DNA from: Symbiodinium natans
Lineage: Eukaryota > Sar > Dinophyceae > Suessiales > Symbiodiniaceae
Direction: 5' to 3'
NCBI GenBank assembly: GCA_905221605.1
Contig: CAJNDS010002073.1
Location: forward strand, 455,717-519,716
Length of the DNA stretch: 64,000 bases
The translations under genes were made by a program, and so were the position numbers. Position 1 is the first letter of the stretch. Every line of letters starts with the position of its first letter. Shown piece by piece: positions 49,878 through 59,938 of the stretch. The notes below the pieces were generated by a model. The model saw only the letters and a program-made list of their open reading frames with translations. It was not told the origin of the DNA and did not search any database.

Positions 49878-51362
49878 TCACACTTCCATGTTCCGCGTTC
49901 CCGCTTCGCGGGACTTGGTGGCAATCATCTCAACGATATCTGAGCCCATCACGCCCCACTGGATGACAGGCAACTCGCAAGAGGAATACTTCATGACAGC
50001 ACTCAAATGAAACAAGGCTTTCAAAGCCTTCTCGGTTGTCAAGATTTGCTTCTGGTTCTCCAAGAGGCGGTTGTAGATGCCGTCAAAGAGCACCTTGGAG
50101 ATGCCACCAACCTTGTTCTCAAGGTTGGTCGCAGACGTCAAGGCTTGGACCCGCTTCAAGTTCACAATCGTGTTCGCCTTCAGGATGTTGTCAAGCTCGT
50201 CGGGGTTGGAGACAACCTTCGTAAGCATCGTCTCAATCCACTTGGTAGCCTCCGCAGTCAAGGGCGTCGGGTCAATCTTCAGCATCATCAAGTGCAGGTT
50301 GATTTCCTCGCGAAGCTCAGAGACCTTGTCGTCAAAGGGAACCTTGGCATACCCAGACGTGGCTCTCTTTCCTCCTCCCCTGATGGTAGGCTTTGCAATC
50401 ACCTTCGCACCATCAACCACACCAGCCTTCAGAAGCGTCTTTCTCGGCGCCTCTGACAGGCACGTGTCACCCATCAGCAAAATCATGTCCGACGTGGAAA
50501 TCTTGCCCTTGACGTTGGTCTTGCGGTTCATGTCCTTCAGGAACTTGATGACACGCTTCCTCAACTCACCCACCGTGTCCTCATTCGTAAGCGTGACGAT
50601 GAAGACCTCGGAACCAATCGCCACATTGACACTCACCGGCTTGGTGAGCAGCTCACGGTGCTCATCTGACGCCTTCTTCCGGTCTTCAGCCTTCTTTGCC
50701 TTTGAAAGCTCCTTCTTCTGCTCCTTCTCAAGGGTCTTGACTGTGCTCTTTGCCTTCATCATACCATCGTAGGCCGTCTTCGTGATGGTTGTCAGCATCT
50801 TTTGGACCTCCTCATAGTCCTCCTTGCTCTTGGCATTCTTCAAGAGCTTGTCGATGTGCTTCTCAAGCATGTCCTTGCTCACCTCCACCTCTGAGAAAGA
50901 AGTGGATGTAGTAGCGACCGCGCCTGTACCACTTCCCGAACTTGGTCCAGCGCCTCCCGAAGCATCGGTAACATCATCGCCTGAGTGGTCGGGCGAGTCA
51001 ATCCCGCTGTCGTCGCTCTCCTGTGTGGCGTTTGTGTCCTCACTCTCGGTATCTGAGACCTCCTCGCCTGTCAACTCTTCATGTGTCTGGCGCAAAATCA
51101 CGTCCATCTCAAACAACCCAAAGTCGGTGATGGTGTGCTTAAGCAAGTAAGCACCGAAGGTTTCCCCCTTCGCCATGATGGGGAAGGTAGTCTCAACATT
51201 GTCTGTGTCAATGCCTTGCTTCATCACACCATAGGCTACCAAGCCCGAAGTGTCCCGAAACAAAGCACCCATGATGTCTCTGTCTGTCATTCCATCCTGA
51301 ATTTCAACCATCTCGCTCTTCTCACGGCCCTCAATGAGAGACACCACACGAACCATGACCAT
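49878..51362 (-). CDS. Cargo protein with internal ubiquitin-like domain ending RGGG
   Basis: A 494-residue protein read from the first ATG (51,362; another at 51,356). Residues 1-95 are a predicted alpha/beta region. Residues 97-160 are acidic, Ser/Thr/Gly-rich and disordered. Residues about 163-240 form a Lys/Glu coiled coil. Residues about 243-331 resemble a ubiquitin-like beta-grasp: VNVAIGSEVFIVTLTNEDTV, then LRKRVIKFL, MILLMGDTCLSE and VIAKPTIRGGGKR, ending with Arg-Gly-Gly-Gly where ubiquitin ends Arg-Gly-Gly. The last 160 residues are helical. Codons are GC-rich, unlike every other gene in the element. Similar layouts are, as I recall, seen in open reading frames of algal retroelements, so it may be a captured host gene, a nested element's first ORF, or a true viral gene of foreign origin. 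No enzymatic motif is visible. Confidence 0.7.
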   Translation of the reverse strand: MVMVRVVSLIEGREKSEMVEIQDGMTDRDIMGALFRDTSGLVAYGVMKQGIDTDNVETTFPIMAKGETFGAYLLKHTITDFGLFEMDVILRQTHEELTGEEVSDTESEDTNATQESDDSGIDSPDHSGDDVTDASGGAGPSSGSGTGAVATTSTSFSEVEVSKDMLEKHIDKLLKNAKSKEDYEEVQKMLTTITKTAYDGMMKAKSTVKTLEKEQKKELSKAKKAEDRKKASDEHRELLTKPVSVNVAIGSEVFIVTLTNEDTVGELRKRVIKFLKDMNRKTNVKGKISTSDMILLMGDTCLSEAPRKTLLKAGVVDGAKVIAKPTIRGGGKRATSGYAKVPFDDKVSELREEINLHLMMLKIDPTPLTAEATKWIETMLTKVVSNPDELDNILKANTIVNLKRVQALTSATNLENKVGGISKVLFDGIYNRLLENQKQILTTEKALKALFHLSAVMKYSSCELPVIQWGVMGSDIVEMIATKSREAGTRNMEV

Positions 51363-51581
51363 GGCTGTCAAGGAATGTGTGACAGAGTGTGAGCAAGTTG
51401 CACTTTGAACAGAAGCGCTTCAGAAAATCAAGTAATGTTTCGCTTTGCTTTCAACGTGTCACAAGAAGAACTGAGACATGTCAGACTGTGTTTGTCAAAG
51501 ATAAGCGTGTCGGTCGCACCTTGCCATCTCTTCCCAAACTCGTTGAAGAAGGTGGCGAAGAGGTCGCAAAAACAATACTGT
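51363..51581. other. Spacer between cargo gene and right inverted repeat
   Basis: About 220 bases of mixed composition upstream of the cargo gene; it should hold that gene's promoter, but no clear TATA-like or repeated motif was found. A short open frame runs on into the terminal repeat but has no recognisable product. Confidence 0.5.
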
Positions 51582-52070
51582 CACCCACTACGCCCCAGAA
51601 AGTAACAAAATATAACCCAATGGCTAACCCGAAGCTCTACAATCTTGGCTTTATGTTAGGCTTTTCTACGAACCGCCTAACTAAAGCCCAGCTAAGCTTA
51701 GAGACAAACCAAGAGAAAACGAAGCTAGGGGACAAGTCAAAAAGTGTTGGAGAGGTAAGAGGGGGGAAAAGTGAAAACGAGAGAGGGGCGACAAATACTT
51801 AAATGAGAGTATGGAATCCTGGGGAGTGAGAGAAAAACGAAGGAGGGGCCAAGATTAACGAAGAGAAGCGAGAAAACGAATGAGACACGCTTTAAACAAA
51901 ACGAAGCAGAGACCCAAGGAGTGAGACAGACCCCAGACGAGGAAAATAAGAAACGAAGGAGGCGACAAGGGTTAAGAACAAGTGGGAGACAGTGACGAAA
52001 AACAACAAATGAAGCAGACACGACAACATACAACGACCATGCCCTAGAAACCCCCTTTTAATAATTTTTT
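51582..52070 (-). repeat. Right terminal inverted repeat, 489 bp
   Basis: Complement of 30,937-31,425 with the one mismatch noted there. It starts CACCCACTACGCCCC and ends CCTTTTAATAATTTTTT. The outermost bases (CCCCCTTTTAATAATTTTTT) are the likely integrase recognition end. Confidence 0.95.
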
Positions 52071-52076
52071 CCCCCC
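52071..52076. other. Putative right target-site duplication, CCCCCC
   Basis: First six bases of an 11-base C run following the right inverted repeat; counterpart of 30,931-30,936. Confidence 0.6.
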
Positions 52077-52203
52077 CCCCCTCGCAAAGCTCCCCCCGAA
52101 ACTTGGCCCTAAACCCAGGCATGAGCCCGGATTCCATGGCTTCGACTTCAAGTCAACCCTGGCAGAGTCGGGCACGGGCGACTTTTGGCGTCTTGGCGGT
52201 AGG
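52077..52203. other. Right host flank of the provirus
   Basis: Remainder of the C run, then unique GC-rich sequence (GCATGAGCCCGGATTCCATG) leading into a TTTAGGG array. No gene is recognised. Confidence 0.6.
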
Positions 52204-52350
52204 GTTTGGGGTTTAGGGATTAGGGTTTAGGTTGGGGTTTAGGGTTTAGGGTTTAGGGTTTAGGGTTTAGGGTTTAGGGTTTAGGGTTTAGGGTTTAGGG
52301 TTTAGGGTTTAGGGTTTAGGGTTTAGGGTTTAGGGTTTAGGGTTTAGGGT
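52204..52350. repeat. TTTAGGG tandem array, about 17-20 units
   Basis: The longest uninterrupted TTTAGGG array in the window, starting with degenerate units and becoming perfect after about 52,234. It lies only about 135 bases outside the provirus. Confidence 0.92.
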
Positions 52351-52800
52351 GGCAGAGGGGGGGAGGGGGGAAAGGTTCACGGGTTCTGTGGTATTGAGTA
52401 TAGAGTTTCTACGGGTTGGGATTTGGGGGCGTGGAGGGTCCTTTTGAATAGGATGCATATTGTCATTTGTGGTATTTTGGTTACACATAGAAATATATGG
52501 ATCTACGGTTCGTTTGTTGGTTTGACCATCGCGTGCTGGGGCTTTCGGGGCTTTAGAGTTCAGGGATTTTCTGCTGGGTTCAGTGCACCCTAAACCCTAA
52601 GACCTAAGCCCTAAACCCTAAACCCTAAACCCTAAACCCTTCTTTGTTTGTGGGACTTTTGTCGCGCCGAGACCATGCAGGTGGCCCGCTGGTCTTCTAA
52701 GGGTTTGTTCTACAGCACACCGTCATGTTTTTGCAGTAGGGAGTCTTAAGGGCGTCCAGGTTTCAATGGATTAAGTCTCGTGCCCTAAGCCATAAACCCT

Positions 52801-52911
52801 AGGGTTGTACCCCGAAAGGCTTCTCCGAATCTACCTCTACCATGGCCCTTTAGATTACCTCAAGGGTCTTAGACAAAGGGGTCCTCAAACCCAAAGCTTG
52901 AAGGTAACCCC
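52801..52911. repeat. Fold-back family 5, copy B
   Basis: Starts AGGGTTGTACCCCGAAAGG and ends CTTGAAGGTAACCCCTG. It shares TACTCCGAAT-like, GGCCCTT and CAAACCCAAAG words with the copy at 1,126-1,251 but is more diverged. Confidence 0.5.
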
Positions 52912-53207
52912 TGCACCCTAACCCGAAACCCTAATTCCTAGACCCGAAGACCCCAAGACTGACCCTAAGACCCAAAAACCCTAAACCCTCAACCCTAGCC
53001 CTAAACCCGAAACCCTGGTTGTAAGATCCCTAAACCTCAGCTTAGGGTTTAGTACTCCACATCCTCTGCGACGGTAGGGACGCCCCAAGCCCACATGTTC
53101 ATCAGCAAACTCAATGCGCCCTGGCTCGAAACGGGGAAGCAGGGAGTAAGTGAAAGGCGTTACCTTTCGAGGCCTTGCATGGACTTTTCGGTCATTTAGC
53201 AATGGAA

Positions 53208-53288
53208 CCCTAAACCCTAAGCCCTAAACCCTAAACCCTAAACCCTAAACCCTAAACCCTAAACCCTAAACCCTAAACCCTAAACCCT
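53208..53288. repeat. CCCTAAA tandem array, about 11 units
   Basis: Regular heptamers with a CCCTAAG variant near the start. Confidence 0.9.
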
Positions 53289-55571
53289 GTACTTCGTAGT
53301 CGCTCCCAGGCTTAGCTGGGAGCCGGTGAACCACGTTCGCTTGCGCCCGGCCCTTGCTGATTGGGAGGAGCTTTCTGGAAACAGCATTGAATGGTGAACC
53401 CACTCTCCCCAGCGCCCTGTTTGAACCCAACTCAGCGTTGACGGTACGTAAGTTGAAGGGGCTATTACCCCAACCCTAAACCCTAAACCCTTATTAGGGC
53501 TTAAGAAACCTTGGCAAGGTGTGCATTTGTTTCGAGAATGAAGTCCGGGGTCCGCGGCATGTGGAGAGTTGGGATTCCAGCTCGAAGGTTCAGGGTTTAG
53601 GGTTTAGGAGGGTTTAGGGTTTGGGGTTTAGGGTTTAATTAGGGTTTAGGGTTAGGGTTCAGGCAGGTTTTGGGATTTCTACAAACCCCAAACCCAAAGC
53701 CTTAAATGCCTAATTAAGCCCTACCATGTTATCTACCCACATGACTGTTTCCCGGAGCCGAGCACCAAACATTAGCCCTAGCGCCCTGAGACCCACACGT
53801 CTCTGAATGACCGACCGCCTCGTGGGTACACAAAAGCGGGAGAGAACGCCACAGCCAAGACCGAAAACCCTAAACCCGAAACCTCAAACCCTAAACCCTA
53901 AACCCTAAAACCTAAACCCTAAACCCTAAACCCTAAGCTCCAATCCGCAGAACGCCCCAACGGCCCAGGCGTTCAGGGTGTGAGCGAGAACCCCGGCTTC
54001 GGCAAAATCCAGCTGCGGCCTTGGTCACCCTAAACCATGATTTTTAAATCTGAAGCCCTAAACCCTAAAGCTTTAGGGTTTAGGGTTTAGGGTTTAGGGT
54101 TTAGGGTTTAGGGTTTAGGGTTAGACCCTAAACCCTAAGGTCGAATACCCGCGAAAAGTACCCTTAGCAGCCCAACTTGGCCACCCCAGGCACCGGCATG
54201 CAGGGATGAAGGTCGAGGGTTCGTAGTTAGGTTTGGGGTTTGGGGTTTGGGGTTTGGGGTTTAGGATTTAGGGTTTAGGGTTTAGGGTTTAGGGTTTAGG
54301 GTTAGGGGTTTGGGGTAGGTCCGTGTTGTCAAAGCAGGTCTACACTTGAGCGTGCGTAGGGGCTCTGCATATCTTGCTAGCCAGGGAGGTATCAACTCAA
54401 GGGTCTGAAGAAGCGGCTTTCTGTTGGGGGGCACTTGGTTCCTAGAGTTCTCGGGTTTAGGGTTTAGGGTTCAGGGTTTTGGGTTTAGGGCTAAGGGGTC
54501 TCAGGAAAGGTCAGCGAGGAGATGTAGACAAATCCCTGCTGCTAAGCTTCACGGGTTCCCTTACTACCCACCTCTCCATACTACCCCCACCCCCCCGCTA
54601 GCTTCCCCCATTTCGGGATAATTAGGCCGAGGCGGCCGAGTTAAGGTTATTTAAGGGCGGGAACCTAGGGGCTTCCCCCATAGTATAAGGCCTAGTAAAG
54701 GCTATTTAAGTAACCTTTAGGGGGGCGGGGGGGGGGCGAAACCTAGGGGGGTGTAGAAAAGAGGCGGGTAGTAGGGGGACCCATGAGAAGCTGCTTGAGC
54801 ACCTGCCGCCTGGCTGAGGGAGACGATTTACATGGACTCAGTGCACAAGATCATGTATGCCTGGACCTTAGAGCCAGCTCGGGAGCATGAGGGTTGAGGG
54901 TTGAGGGTTGTAAGGTGTAATATTGCGTGGGTTAGGGCTTAGGCTCTTCCAGGGTGCCGACTGGACAAGTTGCTTCCGAAGTCCTTCTTGGAAGTAGGCA
55001 AGTCTTTGAGCCACTTAAGGGTTTAGGGTTTAACTAGGGCTTAGGGCTTAACATTCCGGTGGGGGGTTTCCCTTATGAGAGTCTTGTAAGAGGAAACCCC
55101 AAACCCTACACCCGAACCCTCAACTCTAGTTGATGCAACTGCCCGTTTTTTTTCAGAACCGATTTCCAATCAGCATGTCCGCATTTGGGAGGGCCAGGGT
55201 TTAGGAATCAGGGTTTAGGGTTTAAGGGTTCGGGGTTCAGGGTTTAGAGTTTAGGGTTTAGGGTCCAGCTGGAGGATGTTTGATGAGTGAAGCTGCTGAG
55301 CATGACGCCCCGATCTTGCCAGGCCTAAGCCCTACAAAAATCCTAAACCCTAAACCCTAAACCCTAAACCCTAACCCTAAACCCTAAACCCTAATCCCTA
55401 AACCCTAAACCCTAAACCCTAAACCCCAAGCCCTAAACCCAGGCCAGGGTGGAGATTCCGCACCACAACCTGAACCAGTGCACCAAGTATCAGTTTCCAG
55501 ATCCCAAAGCTCGGCCCTCGGCCCTCGGATGGCGCATTGAGGTTTCGGGTTTATGGTTTCGGGTTTCGGGT

Positions 55572-55672
55572 TTGGGATGTTCCCCCTTCTACGAGCAGTC
55601 CTTCGTACGGATTATAGCACCCCCTAGTATCATCCCTATTCGGGACTGTTAGTGTACCGGTGAACATCCGAA
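55572..55672. repeat. Fold-back family 1, copy D
   Basis: Starts TTGGGATGTTCCCCCTTC and ends GGTGAACATCCGAA. The inner arms CAGTCCTTCGTACGGAT and ATCCCTATTCGGGACTG pair imperfectly. Confidence 0.75.
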
Positions 55673-56552
55673 GTTTAGTGTATATAGGGTCGCGGGAGTG
55701 TAGAATCTGCAGGTATAGCGTGGCAGCCAACATTCGAAACCTCCAGGCTCTTAAAGACCTGAGATCGCCCAAAGGGGTTTAGGGTTTAGGGTTGGTTTGG
55801 GGTTTAGGGTTTAGGGTTTAGGGTTTAGGCGTATGACCATGAATGTTGTCCAGTGTGAATGGGGCAAATTTGTTTTTCTTTTGTTGCACGTTACTACCTG
55901 CGTGCGGTTTGGGCTCCCCACCGTTGTAGGGTTAAGGGTTGATAGGGTTAGGGTTTAGGGTTTAGGGTTTAGGGTTTAGGGTTTAGGGTTTAGGGTTTAG
56001 GGTTCAGGGCCTAAAGCCTAGGCCTTGACCCTCCCTCCCAGCATGTGGTGCCCAAGACCTGGTTTCAGAGGCGCTGAGGTTTGGAGGGAGCCTCGAGCTG
56101 AATTAGGGTGTAGGGTTTAGGGTTTAGGGTCTAGGGTTTAGGGTTTAGGGTTTAGGGCTTAGGGTGTCGGATGTAGGTCCTTAGGCTTCAGGATGTTTAG
56201 GGTCTTGGGGCTTCCCCGATGCTTATCACCCCACGGACACATCCTGAAAGACAACCGCAAGAGGGTTGGTCATCTTCAGCCCTAAGCTCATACTCTTAAA
56301 GCCTAAACCCCAAAACTCTACACCTTCGTTTAAAAACCCTAGGCCTCAAACCCTTTTTCCCTGTAACCTAAAACTCTCAGCCGCAAGTTCCAAACTCCAA
56401 ACCCTAGACCCCTAAACCCTGGCACCACTAAACCCCGAAACCACTAAACCCCTTAACCCCTAAACGCTAAACCCTAAACCCCTAAACCCCGAAACCCCTA
56501 AACTCCTAAACCCCTAAACCCCTAAACCCCTAAACCCTAAACCCTAGCCCAC

Positions 56553-56628
56553 AATGATGTGCAGTCTCCGGACAGCCAGCAGCGCGTCGCGCAGCTCCGA
56601 GTTCGTAAGAGCGAGGTGCGACATGTTC
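56553..56628 (-). other. Candidate exon island
   Basis: On the minus strand, after an acceptor-like GCATGACAG, one frame reads NMSHLALTNSELRDALLAVR then RLHIIV. It is GC-biased and helical in pattern, and is bordered by a CCCTAAA array. Family unknown. Confidence 0.35.
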
Positions 56629-56659
56629 CTGTCATGCCAAGCGGTTGAGGGCGGGAATA

Positions 56660-56773
56660 GGGTTTAGGGTTTAGGGTTTAGGGTTTAGGGTTGAGGGTTT
56701 AGGGTTTAGGGTTTAGGGTTTAGGGCTTAGGGTTTAGGGTTTAGGGTTTAGGGTTTAGGGTTTAGGGTTTAGG
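56660..56773. repeat. TTTAGGG tandem array, about 16 units
   Basis: Regular heptamers with single TTGAGGG and CTTAGGG variants. Confidence 0.9.
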
Positions 56774-56976
56774 GCCCCAAGATCTGCATGCTTGCACATG
56801 AAGCTTGCGCGGTGTCTTACGGGCTTGCTGGTGTGACCCAAGATAGAGCATGATTTCTGCCTTGGGCTGTTTGATAACGGTTGAGTTTACGCTGTTTATT
56901 TATCAACCCTAAACCCGAACTCTTTAACCCTAAACCCTAAACCCTATAAACCCTAAGCCTTAAACCCCAAACCCCT

Positions 56977-57090
56977 AACCTCCTAAACCCCTAAACCCCT
57001 GAACCCCTAAACCCCTAAACCCCTAAACCCCTAAACCCCTAAACCCCTAAACCCCTAAACCCCTAAACCCCTAAACCCCTAAACCCCAAA
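56977..57090. repeat. CCCCTAAA octamer array, about 12 units
   Basis: Homogeneous octamers with one CCCCTGAA variant; the same unit type as at 28,626-28,945. Confidence 0.88.
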
Positions 57091-57253
57091 CCCCCCCGGT
57101 CTTGACCTGCCGTGGACCGGTTAAAGGTCTAGAGCAGTACAAGAGCCGACGCAATCATGAGCTGTTACCCTTCCTGGTGGAAGTGACTTATATATGCCGT
57201 TCCTAACCCACATGGTCAGTTCTTCAAGTAGTGCTCTTTGCTTGGGGCAATTC

Positions 57254-57365
57254 TAGGACCCAGAGTAGGCCCTTATTTCCTTTTTTCTAGGGCTGGGGTT
57301 CCCTGATAACCCCCTTCAATCCAAAAAGGGTACCCTTTTTATTCCTAGGCTACTCCTGGGTCTTG
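57254..57365. repeat. Fold-back family 3, full-length copy
   Basis: Starts TAGGACCCAGAGTAGGCCC and ends GGCTACTCCTGGGTCTTG, with the centre CCCTTCAATCCAAAAAGGG. This is the clearest copy of the family. Confidence 0.8.
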
Positions 57366-58361
57366 TCCTAAACCCTGAACCCTAAACCCTAAACCCTAAA
57401 CCTGGAGAAGTCGACTAGAGTGCGGGGGTTGTATTGGAAGGCCTCCACTCTGAAGACTCATCGCAAGTAGCCTCGTCGCCTCGTACATGACACCCCGAAA
57501 CCCCAAACCCTAAACCCCAAACCCTAAACCCTAAACCCCAAACCCCTGAACCACAAACTCCCTAAGTCGCGGGTTGCGCTAGATTGCCCTAAAACCCCAA
57601 ACTCTGGACCCTAAATCCCCGAAGCCACGTATTTCCGCAGTCTTTAGGGTTTAGGGTTTAGGGTTAGGGTTTGGGGTTTGGGGTTTAGGGTTTAGGGTTT
57701 AGGGTTTAGCGTTTAGGGTTTAGGGTTTAGGAGTCAGGGTCTAGCGGTGCAAATGCAAGCAACATGACAGATCTCTGGCTGGGCGAAGCACCGGAAGCAC
57801 CAGCAGACCGAAGTTTTGGATCCCAAGCTGACCCTCGGCCGCCCTTTGTTCAACACAGGCACGTAACTAAGGACTCATTTAACTCTAAAGCCTAAACCCT
57901 AAACCCTCAACCCTAACAAAAACCCTAAACCTTAAACCCTAAGCCCTATTAGATACGCAAGCCGAAAGCCTTGAGGCTTAGAATATATGCCGTAAACCCT
58001 AAACCCTAAATCCTAAACGCTAAAGCCTAAACCCAGCCCCAGAAGGCTTCCGGCTTCGCGAGTCGTGGGTTGAACGTTTGGGGGGTCGCTACCCTAGACT
58101 CGAAACACCGAACCCGAAACCCTGCTTGGGGTTTAGGGTTTACGGTGTAGGGTTTAGGGCTTAGGGCTTAGGATTTAGGTGTTAGGGTGTGTGTGTGTGT
58201 TGACGCATCACAGGGGTGCGGTCGTTTTCTTTTGTAGGGGCTCAGGGTTTAGGGGATTGGAGTTTGCACGCAACGACCGGCCCTCCAAGCAGTGCAGTGG
58301 TTTCATCGGGCTGGGTGGGTGGAGTGGGTGTGCTGCATGGTCGGAACATAAACCCCGAAGC

Positions 58362-58462
58362 TTGGGCTGTACCCCCTTGTACTAACAGTCCTTAGTAGGG
58401 ATTCAAATAGGGTGTACTATAATCCCTGTTAAGAACTGTTAGAAGAGGGGGGAACATCCCAA
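58362..58462. repeat. Fold-back family 1, copy E
   Basis: Starts TTGGGCTGTACCCCCTTG and ends GGGGGGAACATCCCAA. The inner arms TACTAACAGTCCTTAGTAGG and CCTGTTAAGAACTGTTAGAA pair over most of their length. Confidence 0.8.
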
Positions 58463-59938
58463 CCCTAAGCACTGGAAGTTTGTTCGTACTTTCTTGGCGT
58501 CAATTTGAAGTTACTTAGAGCCTCCCTTCTTGCCACTGCTCGGGCACAGGTTGATTGCAGTGATGGTACCCTAAATCCTAAGCCCTAACCCTCAACCCTC
58601 CTAAACCCTAAACCCTAAGCCCCCCAAGAATCGCATTCAAGCCTTCTTCTTAGAAATCCTGAGTTCGGGGATCGGATCCGCCCAACATCCAAATCTGGCG
58701 ATGCCCGCGCACACGAAGTCTGCAACGACGAAGCCCTCGACTCTGAACCCGACGTTACCCTAAGGGTCCACGTACCTGTACAGTATAAACTTGGCCTTAA
58801 GGGGGTTCCCATATAGTAGCTTTAGGGCCCAAATATATACATGGACCCCTGCATTTCGGGAGTCAGTGATCCATGTTTCTCTACGTGAAATTATTTTCGA
58901 ACATTCGTACCATGGTTGTTGGTAATTGCACCCTAAACCCTAAACCCTAAGCCCTAAACCCTAAACCCTAAGCAATTGCCTGTTTCATTTCTTTGTCTTA
59001 TCTTTTTATACGTGGTTTGTAGTGTAGTCTAAGATAACATATTATGCGATCTCAAGCATCACCCTGAGCGCCCCAAGACCCCATTCTTTAAGGCCTTTCA
59101 TCTGTTTTGGGAGGGTTTAGGGTTTAGGGTTCAAAGACCTTCTTATTTGGGGTCTTGGGCCCTTAGGGTTAGGGGCTCTGTCCAGGATCCAAGGCCAAGA
59201 CCTAAACCCCTAAACCCTAGACCCTAAACCCTAAACCCTAAACCCTAAACCCTAAACCCTAAACGAGGAGAGTCTCGCGCATCCAGTGGTCACACAAGCG
59301 GGAGTTGGGCTTCATCATGTCCAACGAGAAGGCGCGCCTTTGCATCAGCAAGTTTGACACCTTGGGGACCCTGGAGTCTGGGCCTAAATCCTAAACCTTA
59401 AACCCTAAACCCTATAAACCCTAAACCCTCAACCCGGCAGAGCCTGAGGCAGAACTTGGCACACGACAACCTGAGGGGGAGCCCCTAATTTGACCTGATC
59501 GCGGCACGAACACGGCTTTGCACTTGATTGGTCCCCTAAACCCTAAACCCTAAACCCTAAACCCTAAACCCTAAACTTGAGGTATCGGCGTCTCGGCTGA
59601 GGGATCGCACTGTAGGAGTCGGAATAACTGCTAGTAGTTTTTTCCCTTGGGGTCCTCTTATACTCATACCATACTATCCCGCAGGACCCTATTCTAATCA
59701 TTTAAGGCCCCATTTGTTAACATGCATGGTTCAACCTGGTTAAGTCCCTAAACTTCTCCCATCCCTACTTTATGTACCTATATATAGTATATACTTGGGC
59801 TTTCGAGGGGTTTCTATGTAGCGCCCAAATATGTACCATATGGGTACATGGACCCTTAGGGCTTATAACCGGGTTTCCAAAGTCCCCTACACCCTAAACC
59901 CTAAACCCTAAACCCTAAACCCTAAACCCTAAACCGTG
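58463..59938. other. Host DNA with short arrays
   Basis: CCCTAAA arrays at about 58,930-58,970, 59,216-59,263, 59,535-59,577 and 59,889-59,934. Sequence between is unique. One candidate exon is listed separately; no other gene is recognised. Confidence 0.55.
59266..59376 (+). other. Candidate exon island
   Basis: One frame reads RRVSRIQWSHKRELGFIMSN then EKARLCISKFDTLGTLE over 111 bases, with GC-rich third positions. It begins directly at the end of a CCCTAAA array. Family unknown. Confidence 0.35.

Larger units (their letters stand above)
30937..52070. mobile_element. Complete Polinton / polinton-like virus provirus (21,134 bp)
   Basis: The element is bounded by 489-bp terminal inverted repeats and flanked on both sides by at least six C residues. 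It encodes an RVE integrase, a protein-primed family B DNA polymerase, a double-jelly-roll capsid protein, a penton-like minor capsid protein and an A32-like packaging ATPase. That combination defines the Polinton/Maverick and polinton-like virus group. About 20 genes are present and all recognisable hallmark genes are open from start to stop. The AT-rich composition is very unlike the GC-rich, telomere-repeat-laden host, except for about 2.5 kb at the right end. I recognise no adenovirus-type maturation protease and no helicase. Whether it belongs to Polintons proper or to a PLV clade needs an MCP tree. Confidence 0.96.
52351..55571. other. Host DNA with many telomere-like arrays
   Basis: Arrays occur near 52,608-52,640, 53,590-53,650, 53,890-53,935, 54,070-54,125, 54,235-54,305 and 55,340-55,440, in both orientations. 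Unique sequence between them has no recognisable gene. A C/G-rich imperfect palindrome with GGTTATTTAAGGGCGGGAAC-type arms lies near 54,600-54,780. Confidence 0.55.
55673..58361. other. Host DNA with telomere-like arrays
   Basis: Holds arrays at 55,775-55,825, 55,940-56,008, 56,105-56,165, 56,660-56,773 and 57,630-57,740, all TTTAGGG oriented, and CCCTAAA/CCCCTAAA arrays at 56,400-56,545 and 56,970-57,090. Other than the islands listed, no coding region is recognised. Confidence 0.55.

Noticed and set aside
49878-51362. Capsid maturation protease or terminal protein
   Set aside because: No Ulp1-type His/Asp/Cys pattern and no terminal-protein signature; the ubiquitin-like reading fits better.
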